In this document: piece after piece, positions 42,047 through 49,646 of the stretch
How positions within the stretch are numbered: the first letter of the stretch is position 1
Layout of the letters: every line of letters begins with the position of its first letter
Source of the DNA: Macrococcoides epidermidis
GTDB taxonomy: Bacteria > Bacillota > Bacilli > Staphylococcales > Staphylococcaceae
Length of the DNA stretch: 64,000 nt
Assembly: GCF_042659445.1 (NCBI RefSeq)
Contig: NZ_JBHSSR010000001.1
Direction: 5' to 3' (one strand)
The notes under the pieces: model-generated
What the model was told of the DNA's origin: nothing
Databases searched by the model: none
Seen by the model: the letters and a program-made list of their open reading frames with translations, nothing else
Position numbers and translations under genes: made by a program

Positions 42047-43108
42047 TTATACTAATTCATCATCAAACAAATCATCTGCTGGTGGTGTATCTGGTGTTTC
42101 AGTTTTAATTGCATCTTTATCTTCACCGATGCCCATCGCTTTACGAATCTTCATATCAATTTCGTCGCGAACTTCCGGATTTTCACGTAAGTATGTTTTA
42201 ATGTTCTCACGTCCCTGTCCGATACGCTCACCTTCATACGAATACCATGCGCCAGATTTTTGTAGTACTTCATACTCTGCACCTAAATCAACCATTTCAC
42301 CTTCACGAGAAATACCTTGACCATACATAATATCCACTTCTGCAACTTTAAATGGTGGTGCTACTTTATTTTTAACAACTTTAATCTTAGTACGGTTACC
42401 TACAATATCTTGACCTTGCTTTAACTGTTCTGCACGACGTACTTCTAAACGTACTGAAGAGTAGAATTTAAGCGCACGACCACCTGGCGTTGTCTCAGGA
42501 TTACCAAACATAACACCGATTTTTTCACGCACCTGGTTAATGAATATTGCAATCGTATTTGATTTAGAAACTGCACCTGAAAGTTTACGTAAAGCCTGAG
42601 ACATTAAACGCGCCTGTAGACCCATATGAGAATCTCCCATTTCACCTTCGATCTCAGCTTTAGGCGTTAATGCAGCGACTGAATCGACTACGATAATATC
42701 GACAGCACCACTACGCACAAATGCTTCTGCGATTTCTAAACCTTGTTCACCGTGATCAGGTTGTGATAAATAAAGATTATCAATATCTACACCTAGTTTT
42801 TGGGCATAAACGGGATCAAGTGCATGCTCTGCATCGATAAATGCTGCAATACCACCTTGTTTCTGTACTTCAGCGATCGCATGTAAAGCAACTGTAGTTT
42901 TACCAGAACTCTCTGGTCCATATATTTCAATTATACGTCCTTTAGGATATCCGCCTATCCCTAAAGCATTATCCAGTGTAATTGATCCTGAAGAAACTGC
43001 TGACACATTACGTGTAGCATTTTCTCCCAGTTTCATTACCGCACCTTTACCAAAAGATTTTTCCATATTCTTAATTACTGTATCTAAAGCTTGTTGACGT
43101 TCACTCAT
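42047..43108 (-). CDS. recA: Recombinase RecA
   Basis: Homologous recombination and SOS co-protease. Walker A GPESSGKTT near residue 65, IDAEHALDPVYAQKLGVDIDNLY near 92, L1 loop EGEMGDSHMGLQARLMSQALRKL near 153, L2 FINQVREKIGVMFGNPETTPGGRALKFYSSVRLEVRR near 190-226; acidic C-terminus. 353 aa from ATG 43108 (MSERQQALDTVIKNMEKSFG), which matches RecA N-termini and has GGAGG 10 nt upstream; the open frame extends 18 codons further without support. Monocistronic here: cinA, usually directly upstream, is missing. Confidence 0.98.
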   Translation of the reverse strand: MSERQQALDTVIKNMEKSFGKGAVMKLGENATRNVSAVSSGSITLDNALGIGGYPKGRIIEIYGPESSGKTTVALHAIAEVQKQGGIAAFIDAEHALDPVYAQKLGVDIDNLYLSQPDHGEQGLEIAEAFVRSGAVDIIVVDSVAALTPKAEIEGEMGDSHMGLQARLMSQALRKLSGAVSKSNTIAIFINQVREKIGVMFGNPETTPGGRALKFYSSVRLEVRRAEQLKQGQDIVGNRTKIKVVKNKVAPPFKVAEVDIMYGQGISREGEMVDLGAEYEVLQKSGAWYSYEGERIGQGRENIKTYLRENPEVRDEIDMKIRKAMGIGEDKDAIKTETPDTPPADDLFDDELV

Positions 43109-43241
43109 ATGTTCGAGTCCTCCTATAATTACAATCATTGGTTGTTGTTGTATGTTACTCATATACTACTCATATATCACTTACATTTATAACACTATTT
43201 CAAATATTTATATGGTAACCTCATTACTCACTACAAGTAAT

Positions 43242-43270
43242 ACTATACTGATTATTTATTAATTTAGCAA
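43242..43270 (-). promoter_or_regulatory. Sigma-A promoter of recA
   Basis: Minus-strand -35 TTGCTA (43265-43270) and -10 TATAGT (43242-43247) with a 17-bp spacer. It gives a leader of about 125 nt before the recA ATG. Confidence 0.75.
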
Positions 43271-43278
43271 GCGAAAAG

Positions 43279-43292
43279 CGAACGCATGTTTG
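43279..43292. promoter_or_regulatory. LexA binding site (SOS box) of recA
   Basis: CGAACGCATGTTTG matches the Gram-positive SOS consensus CGAACRNRYGTTYG at all defined bases and lies 8 bp upstream of the recA -35 box. The rest of the recA-pgsA gap (43109-43415) holds only this promoter region and the pgsA terminator. Confidence 0.85.
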
Positions 43293-43387
43293 TATTTTTT
43301 TATATTTTCCTTAAAAATGGGAACACACACTATAATTTCTGTGATTATCCTTATTTATTTTTGAATAAAGTAAAATTTTAGAAAAAA

Positions 43388-43410
43388 AGAGCTAAGATAT
43401 ACTTAGCCCT
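43388..43410 (-). terminator. Terminator after pgsA
   Basis: Minus-strand stem AGGGCTAAG / CTTAGCTCT with one G-U pair and a 5-nt loop, followed by seven T, 5 bp past the pgsA stop. Confidence 0.88.
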
Positions 43411-43415
43411 TAATA

Positions 43416-43997
43416 TTATTTAGAATTTTTAAAGACGTTTCTGCCATGATAAAAATATTCAATACCAGACAAAATAGTGAAAAATACAGCGATATACATC
43501 AATGGATAACCCAGCTTGAAACCAATCATCTGATTGAATGGCTCATTAAGCAATAATAATGTCATTGCTAACATCGTTACTGCCGTCTTAATCTTTCCTA
43601 ATTGACCAGCAGCAGAAACAAACCCCTGCTCGATTTGTAATAAACGTAATCCTGTCACTGCAAATTCTCTTGCAATAATCACAATGGCCATCCATGATGG
43701 AATTAATCCAAGTTCTACTAAAGCAATCAATCCACTTGATACGAGTAATTTGTCAGCTAACGGATCTAAAAATTTCCCCATATTCGTTACAAGCTGCCAT
43801 TTTCTTGCTAAATAGCCGTCAATCCAGTCTGTCAGTGATGCGAAGATAAAAATACATGCTGCAATAAATTGTTCAATACGCATCGTGTCACTACCTAAAA
43901 AGCTCATTTTCCCCATATTAAAATCTGCTAGTAAAAACACTAGAAATACAGGTATGAGCAAAACGCGCGCAACTGTAATTTGATTTGGTATATTCAT
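43416..43997 (-). CDS. pgsA: CDP-diacylglycerol-glycerol-3-phosphate 3-phosphatidyltransferase
   Basis: Makes phosphatidylglycerol phosphate, the committed step to phosphatidylglycerol. CDP-alcohol phosphotransferase motif D-G-x2-A-R-x8-G-x3-D-x3-D is visible as DWIDGYLARKWQLVTNMGKFLDPLADKLL near residues 62-90. Several membrane helices; 193 aa. It closes the ftsK-ymfC-ymfFHIKM-pgsA run and is followed by a terminator where cinA and recA normally continue. Confidence 0.96.
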   Translation of the reverse strand: MNIPNQITVARVLLIPVFLVFLLADFNMGKMSFLGSDTMRIEQFIAACIFIFASLTDWIDGYLARKWQLVTNMGKFLDPLADKLLVSSGLIALVELGLIPSWMAIVIIAREFAVTGLRLLQIEQGFVSAAGQLGKIKTAVTMLAMTLLLLNEPFNQMIGFKLGYPLMYIAVFFTILSGIEYFYHGRNVFKNSK

Positions 43998-44034
43998 GAT
44001 TAACTTCCTTTACTTATTAGTTTAAATCAATAAA

Positions 44035-44889
44035 TTATTGTATTACTTTAAAGAAATATGTTCTTGTAATTAAATTATCTGCTTCTTTTGGTACAGATAC
44101 CTTCTTATCGTTAATGTATACTTCCATCGAAGTTGAATTCCCTGATATTAACGTGATACTTTTAACTTTTTCATCGATTTTGAATGTTTCTTTCTTCATT
44201 TCTTTATATGCATAATTTTTCTTTTTATCATCATAGATTTGTACCCATGTTGGTATTTTAGAATCTATCCTAAGCTTTAACGGTTCTGTCGATTCTAATT
44301 CATACGCTAAGTTTGCACCATCAAAGTTTTTATAGGTTAATTTAGTCGACGCTTCTACTTTTGCATTATCTTTTTCTTTTTGTTTATCGCTTGTTGATTG
44401 TTCGGTTTTAGATGCAATAGGTTTTTCTTCCGTCTTTTTTTCAACTTTAACATTACGGCTCTTATTGATATCTTCTGCCTGCCACTGACTATTTTTATCT
44501 GTGAAGATAAACTGTGAAAAAATAAGCCATATTAAAAACATTATAAGAATAATCCCTAACAGCCATGCAAGTAATTTATGAACACTTTGATCTGTACTTT
44601 GCGTAGTTTGAGTACTTTTAATCTGTTTGCTTGCTTCTTTAGCACTTAATTTTCGAGTTGGTAATTCATTTTGATGCTCGTTCAATAGATTTTCAGCATT
44701 TAAATTAACTGCTTTTGCATATTTTTCTATAAACCCTCGTGTATAGTCAGGATTGGGCAAACGATCAAATTCATTTTTCTCAATCATTTCTATGTATTTC
44801 TTTTGTATCTTCACTTTTTTCTCTAAATCTATTAACGTCATACCTAACGATTCACGTTTTGAACGTAATATTTGTCCGATTGGTTTCAT
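44035..44889 (-). CDS. ymfM: RodZ/YmfM-like cell-shape protein
   Basis: Bitopic membrane protein of the RodZ family. N-terminal HTH_25 domain (IGQILRSKRESLGMTLIDLEKKVKIQKKYIEMIEKNEFDRLPNPDYTRGFIEKYAKAV, residues 4-63), one membrane helix (about 105-127, LLAWLLGIILIMFLIWLIFSQFI), a charged linker and a C-terminal extracytoplasmic beta domain (about 185-284). Connects MreB-like or division machinery to wall synthesis in other bacteria. AAAGGGGG before the ATG. Directly upstream of pgsA as in staphylococci. Confidence 0.9.
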   Translation of the reverse strand: MKPIGQILRSKRESLGMTLIDLEKKVKIQKKYIEMIEKNEFDRLPNPDYTRGFIEKYAKAVNLNAENLLNEHQNELPTRKLSAKEASKQIKSTQTTQSTDQSVHKLLAWLLGIILIMFLIWLIFSQFIFTDKNSQWQAEDINKSRNVKVEKKTEEKPIASKTEQSTSDKQKEKDNAKVEASTKLTYKNFDGANLAYELESTEPLKLRIDSKIPTWVQIYDDKKKNYAYKEMKKETFKIDEKVKSITLISGNSTSMEVYINDKKVSVPKEADNLITRTYFFKVIQ

Positions 44890-44907
44890 AATTGCCCCCT
44901 TTACGGC

Positions 44908-45702
44908 TTAAAAGAACGCAAATTCGTCATTATCAAATAAACTGTTCTTTGATAACTTTTCGTACGTAATTTCCTGATCTTCTGTTTCACGTAATTCTAT
45001 AATATAATCAAAATCTTCTAATGTGTAATCTGTTTTCTGTACAAATAAATCTGGATGCTCTATTACTTTTGTTGTTGGTAATGACATAACTTCTCTTACA
45101 AGATTAAGATGTTCAGCGTTCTGTTTGATTGTCAAAGCACCATCTATAATGAAGATATGTTTATCGTCATATTCGCCCTTATACAATTTATTACGAACGG
45201 TTTGTTTAATCATCGTAGAAGAAATAAATAACCACTTCTTATGCGCACAAACACTTGCAGCAACAACAGATTCTGTTTTTCCTACACGTGGCATCCCTCG
45301 CACACCAATCACCTGGTTACCATCCTGCTTAAATAACTCAGCCATTAAATCTACAAGAATACCTAGATCTTTACGCACAAATTTAAAGATATGCTTATTT
45401 TTATTATCTCTTTCAATATGCTGTCCATGTCGTACTGCCAGTCGATCCTGTAATAATGGTTTACGTAATTTAATAATCTCAATATCTTCTAACTGACTGA
45501 TAATATTTTCAAAACGCGTCACTTTTTCAAGATCGTCCGTTTTAATTAGCAATCCACGGACACCTTGATCGACACCATTGATTGTAATGATACTGATTCC
45601 CAGTACACCGAGTAAACTTGAAACATCACCAAGTAAACCGGCTCTGTTAATCTTAATTTCATATTCAAGATACCATTCTTTCGTTTCCTGAAGTGCTGTC
45701 AT
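44908..45702 (-). CDS. ymfK: YmfK family protein (DUF3388)
   Basis: 264 aa. The N-terminal 75 residues look like an ACT-type small-molecule domain (WYLEYEIKINRAGLLGDVSSLLGVLGISIITING). The rest is the DUF3388 core with a P-loop-like GVRGMPRVGKTES near residue 133 and HIFIIDGALTIKQ near 183, suggesting nucleotide binding. Function unknown. I start at ATG 45702 (MTALQETKEW), after GGGGG at good spacing; an in-frame start further up lies inside the previous gene. Member of the ymf cluster. Confidence 0.85.
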   Translation of the reverse strand: MTALQETKEWYLEYEIKINRAGLLGDVSSLLGVLGISIITINGVDQGVRGLLIKTDDLEKVTRFENIISQLEDIEIIKLRKPLLQDRLAVRHGQHIERDNKNKHIFKFVRKDLGILVDLMAELFKQDGNQVIGVRGMPRVGKTESVVAASVCAHKKWLFISSTMIKQTVRNKLYKGEYDDKHIFIIDGALTIKQNAEHLNLVREVMSLPTTKVIEHPDLFVQKTDYTLEDFDYIIELRETEDQEITYEKLSKNSLFDNDEFAFF

Positions 45703-45713
45703 TAACAAACCCC

Positions 45714-46424
45714 CTATATATACCAACCACCATTCACGCTTTGTACTGTACCCGTAATAGATTGTGATAAATCATCTAGTAAATACAATACAGCATGACT
45801 AATTTCTTTCGGTGAAATGAGTCTTTGTTGTGGTAATTGTGATAATAATAATTGTATATCTTCTTTATCTAATTGTAATGTCATTTTACCATTAACTACA
45901 CCGGGTGTTACAACATTTGCTGTAATGTTTGTTTGTATAAGTTCTTTCGCAATAGATTTAATAAATCCAATTTGTGCTGCTTTCATACCACTATAGATGG
46001 ATTCCGTTGCACTGCCTGTTTCTCCCCAAACCGAGCTGATTACAACAATGCGACCATGATCATTACTTTGCATGCCACTCAATACAAATTGAGTTAACTT
46101 TACAAGATTTGAAAAGTGAATATGATATTGAGCATCCATAGCCTCTGTTGTCACCTCTTGTATAGCTGCATAATAAGCAGTGCCTGCTGCATATATCATA
46201 CCATCCAGGTAACTTGTCATCCAATTCTGTAATGGATTTTCATAAAGAGGTTTACTTAGATCAAATTGAACAAAACTTATTGTTTCATTTTGAAATTCAT
46301 TTTGTAAAGCAGTAATGTCCGTATTATTATAATGCGCAATGACTTCATGTCCTTTAAATAATAAATCATGTGTTATTTGTTTGCCTATATCACCACTTGC
46401 TCCAATAACGAGATATTTACCCAT
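45714..46424 (-). CDS. ymfI: Short-chain dehydrogenase/reductase YmfI
   Basis: NAD(P)-binding SDR: nucleotide motif GASGDIGKQ at residues 8-16, catalytic Ser in VISSVWGE near 130, then YSGMKAAQIGF with catalytic Tyr and Lys near 145. 236 aa. Resembles FabG but is encoded away from fatty-acid genes, so its substrate is unknown. The start overlaps the end of ymfH by 8 bp, indicating coupling. Conserved member of the ymfFHIKM cluster. Confidence 0.9.
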   Translation of the reverse strand: MGKYLVIGASGDIGKQITHDLLFKGHEVIAHYNNTDITALQNEFQNETISFVQFDLSKPLYENPLQNWMTSYLDGMIYAAGTAYYAAIQEVTTEAMDAQYHIHFSNLVKLTQFVLSGMQSNDHGRIVVISSVWGETGSATESIYSGMKAAQIGFIKSIAKELIQTNITANVVTPGVVNGKMTLQLDKEDIQLLLSQLPQQRLISPKEISHAVLYLLDDLSQSITGTVQSVNGGWYI

Positions 46425-47691
46425 TGCGCTTCACAATTCTACTATCCGTAATATGAGCATTATTTAATGTACTTTTATAAGTTTCAATGCACTCAGCTAA
46501 AGTCAGTTGTTCTAAAAGTGGCAGAATATCGAATAATATAACATCATTGAAGAAATATCGTGTAAACTGATTCGCAATATATTCAGGGCTATTCATGCTT
46601 GAAACATATTCACCGATGGTTTGACGGATAATTAAATCAAAGGCTTTTTGGTCGTTTAATAAGTCAAATTTATATAATTGACTGATTATACGTTGTTTTA
46701 ATCTTTCAGCATCGCGAGTGGCACCAGCTATAAACATATGTGAGAAAGTTGGCTCTATCGTAAAATTAAATCCGAAAGAATCATCTATTAATTGGTCTTT
46801 CAATAGCGACTGATAAAAATCTGTTTGTTCTCCAAAAAGCATATCTAAAGCAAATAGTATCTTGAGTTCAGTTAATATTAAGTTATCTGTACTTTTAAAA
46901 TTATCTGTTTTAATACCAAGCATTAATTTATCCATCTGCACATTATCAATCGACTTAACCTCATTAACTGCTACACCTTCAGGTTCTTCAAAAGGTAATA
47001 TATTGACTGGCTGAAAAGTATTAAATGGTTTGATAATGCCGTTAATATATTCGGTCATTGCTTTCGGTTCAACATTCCCTACAATAAACATCACCATATT
47101 CTTTGGATGATAGAATGTATTATAGCAGTCATATAAAGTTTGATCAGTAATCTCATTGATACTTTCAACTGTACCTGCAATATCAACACGTACTGGATGT
47201 GTATGATACATTGCTTTTAAAGTCTGATAATACAGACGATAATTAGGCTGATCCTGGTACATTTTAATTTCTTCAGCAATGATACCTACTTCTTTTTCTA
47301 CACTTTCTTTTGTAAAATATGGTGTTTGTAGCATATCTACTAATAATTTAATGTTTTCTTTTAATGATTCAACAGTAGTAAATAAATAACTTGTTCTGTC
47401 ATATGAAGTGAATGCATTGGCCGAACTTCCATATTTTGAGAATGCGTTAAACATATCCCCATCTTCTTTCTCAAACATTTTATGTTCAAGAAAATGTGCA
47501 ATACCTTTTGGCATATGTACTTTCGTTCCATCTTGTCTAACAAAATCATTATGTATAGAACCATACTTTGTTGTCATTGTGACATACGATTTCTGAAACC
47601 CTTTTTTTGGAATAATAAATAGCTGCATGCCATTATCTAAAACTGTTTCAAATAATGTTTCATCTATTGCTTTATAATAAGTTTGTTTCAT
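46417..47691 (-). CDS. ymfH: M16 family zinc metallopeptidase YmfH
   Basis: Active half of a two-gene M16 pair. Inverted zinc motif HFLEH in GIAHFLEHKMFEKEDGDMFN near residue 66-82, with the distal glutamate expected in KEVGIIAEEIKMYQDQPNY near 140. Two M16 repeats, 424 aa, no signal peptide. Its ATG overlaps the ymfF stop (ATGA). Substrate unknown; partner YmfF lacks the zinc motif, so a heterodimer is likely, as known for other M16B pairs. Confidence 0.92.
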   Translation of the reverse strand: MKQTYYKAIDETLFETVLDNGMQLFIIPKKGFQKSYVTMTTKYGSIHNDFVRQDGTKVHMPKGIAHFLEHKMFEKEDGDMFNAFSKYGSSANAFTSYDRTSYLFTTVESLKENIKLLVDMLQTPYFTKESVEKEVGIIAEEIKMYQDQPNYRLYYQTLKAMYHTHPVRVDIAGTVESINEITDQTLYDCYNTFYHPKNMVMFIVGNVEPKAMTEYINGIIKPFNTFQPVNILPFEEPEGVAVNEVKSIDNVQMDKLMLGIKTDNFKSTDNLILTELKILFALDMLFGEQTDFYQSLLKDQLIDDSFGFNFTIEPTFSHMFIAGATRDAERLKQRIISQLYKFDLLNDQKAFDLIIRQTIGEYVSSMNSPEYIANQFTRYFFNDVILFDILPLLEQLTLAECIETYKSTLNNAHITDSRIVKRNG

Positions 47692-48917
47692 TCTGTTCCC
47701 TCACTTGTTAAACAATACACAGTATGTAAAGCCCCAGTCTGTGCAACATCTATAATATCTTCTCTCGTTATTGACTGTATACCTTTTATCCATTCACCTT
47801 CATCAACGTGCGCACCAAACGTATTAGAAAACTCAATTTCTACAAAGCCTTTCGGTCGATCCATTGATTCTTTCTTCTGATTAATAATCATACGTTTCGC
47901 CGTATTCAATAGTTCATTATCGAAGTCACCTTGTCTAATCTTTTCAAATTCATCATTGATCGTGTCAATCGCCTGCTGACGTTTATCCTGGTTAACACCA
48001 GAGAGTACATATAACATACCGCTTCTTGCATCAATCTGACTATGTATTTGATAAGCTAAACTTAATTTTTCTCGAACATTTGTAAATAATAGGCTTGATG
48101 GATCACCGCCAAATATTTGATTGAGTAAAATAAATGCGTAGTAGCTTTTCTCTGGATGTTTAACATTTAACTTATAGCCCATATTAATACGTGCTTGCTT
48201 CGTCTCAATGTGTTCAACAACTGTCTGAGGTGTATGAATATCCTTTAATTTTATCGGTTTTAGATCAATTTTATTTTCAGGTAAATCCAGATATTCTTTT
48301 GCCAGTTTAGCAACTCTCGATTCATCTACATCTCCAACGATATAAAGGTGTGCTTCATCATCCTTTAACATAGCTTTATATGCTTGATAAACTTCTTCGC
48401 CTGTAACAAGTTCTAAATTTTGTATATCCCCAAAACTTGGATTACGCATCGACTCATCTTCAAACATTGTTTTTAATAACTGATAAAAACCATATTGGCC
48501 TAAATTCTCTTTTATAGCGTCATACTTATTTTTAAAGAGATGTTTTTCTGTAGTTAATAAATCTTCACGAAATGATCCATCTTCTACATTAGGTGCATAT
48601 ATGACCTCGTATAATAATTGAAATGCTTTTTCTAATAAGTCTTCATCATTCAGATATTTATCATTAACAATATCGATACCTACTGTTAATACATGGGCAT
48701 TGTTTTGTTTTATAACATGACTATAAAGATGTGCTCCATATAAATATGCAAGATGATTTATCATTGCCTGTTCGTCAGCATATTTTGCAGTTGTCTTTTG
48801 AATAAGTTTAGATAAAATTGCTCTCCTGCTCATCGTTTCAATATCAAGAGGCGCTTTAAACTTAAGCACGATAGACACTGTCTTAAATTTGTCTGTGTTC
48901 AATAAATTAATTGTCAT
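47688..48917 (-). CDS. ymfF: M16-like protein YmfF, non-catalytic partner
   Basis: 409 aa with M16 fold features (GGDPSSLLFTNVREKLSLAYQIHSQIDARSGMLYVLSGV in the second half, near residues 265-305). The zinc site is absent: the expected region reads INHLAYLYGAHLYSHV without HxxEH. Probably the substrate-binding subunit of a YmfF-YmfH heterodimer. Both gene ends overlap neighbours through ATGA (with ymfH and with the GntR gene upstream), so stoichiometric synthesis is likely. Confidence 0.9.
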   Translation of the reverse strand: MTINLLNTDKFKTVSIVLKFKAPLDIETMSRRAILSKLIQKTTAKYADEQAMINHLAYLYGAHLYSHVIKQNNAHVLTVGIDIVNDKYLNDEDLLEKAFQLLYEVIYAPNVEDGSFREDLLTTEKHLFKNKYDAIKENLGQYGFYQLLKTMFEDESMRNPSFGDIQNLELVTGEEVYQAYKAMLKDDEAHLYIVGDVDESRVAKLAKEYLDLPENKIDLKPIKLKDIHTPQTVVEHIETKQARINMGYKLNVKHPEKSYYAFILLNQIFGGDPSSLLFTNVREKLSLAYQIHSQIDARSGMLYVLSGVNQDKRQQAIDTINDEFEKIRQGDFDNELLNTAKRMIINQKKESMDRPKGFVEIEFSNTFGAHVDEGEWIKGIQSITREDIIDVAQTGALHTVYCLTSEGTE

Positions 48918-49636
48918 AGAATACTCCTAACTTTTCTTTGTATAACGAATTGTACCTGACTCGATTTAAAATAATTCAATGAATATAATACGGGCTCATC
49001 TTGAGCATTAAAATGAATTTGTTTAAATAATAATAAGCTTTCTTCTGGTGTGCATTGTAACGCATTAGAAATATATGGTTCATATGCAATTGATTCAATT
49101 TCACTTTCAGCATACACAATTTTAAGTCCATCGGTACGATCCATAATTTCTAATAATGAATGGGTTAATATATCGTGACCACCCTCTAAGGGTGCTGCAA
49201 CAATCTTATCTAAGCAATATACGATAGGCTCATCATTTGCTGTTCTGATACGTTCGATAACTGTAATGTCACAATCATCACCTAAATTTAATACACGTTT
49301 ATCATCAATAGAAGGTTGTTCAATATCATGACTGATCATCAATGTACCTGCCGATTGTCCTCCCTCTTCTATCATACTCGTTATACTTTTGAGTTCATCA
49401 ATTGGATAGAAAAATATCGGCTTAGATTTTATATAGTAACCCTCCTGAAAATGTTCTGAAAGGATTTGTTCTGTTACTAATTCATGAAAGGCTAATTCTA
49501 TATCATCTCTCGATCGATCAATCATTCGCGAGATTTCGTATTGCGATGGCAAAGGTCGGTGCAATTCAAATTTCCTTGAATTTATCTGTTCTAAAATCCA
49601 ATCTTTAATAAAGACGACCTCTCTATTTACTGACAT
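48914..49636 (-). CDS. GntR-family regulator with UTRA domain (YmfC-like)
   Basis: 240 aa: winged helix at the N-terminus (VFIKDWILEQINSRKFELHRPLPSQYEISRMIDRSRDDIELAFHELV, residues 7-53) and a C-terminal UTRA ligand-binding domain (about 85-235). Starts at ATG 49636 (MSVNREV), after GAGGTGG; the frame reaches 49645 but overlaps the ribosome site. Located between ftsK and ymfF, as in Bacillales. The effector is unknown; HutC-type members sense sugars or amino-acid-derived ligands. Confidence 0.88.
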   Translation of the reverse strand: MSVNREVVFIKDWILEQINSRKFELHRPLPSQYEISRMIDRSRDDIELAFHELVTEQILSEHFQEGYYIKSKPIFFYPIDELKSITSMIEEGGQSAGTLMISHDIEQPSIDDKRVLNLGDDCDITVIERIRTANDEPIVYCLDKIVAAPLEGGHDILTHSLLEIMDRTDGLKIVYAESEIESIAYEPYISNALQCTPEESLLLFKQIHFNAQDEPVLYSLNYFKSSQVQFVIQRKVRSIL

Positions 49637-49646
49637 GTATTCCACC

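Noticed and set aside
43094..43110. CGAAC…GAGTG sequence overlapping the recA start codon as an SOS box
   Set aside because: Only the left half matches the consensus; the site at 43279-43292 is a full match and next to the promoter.
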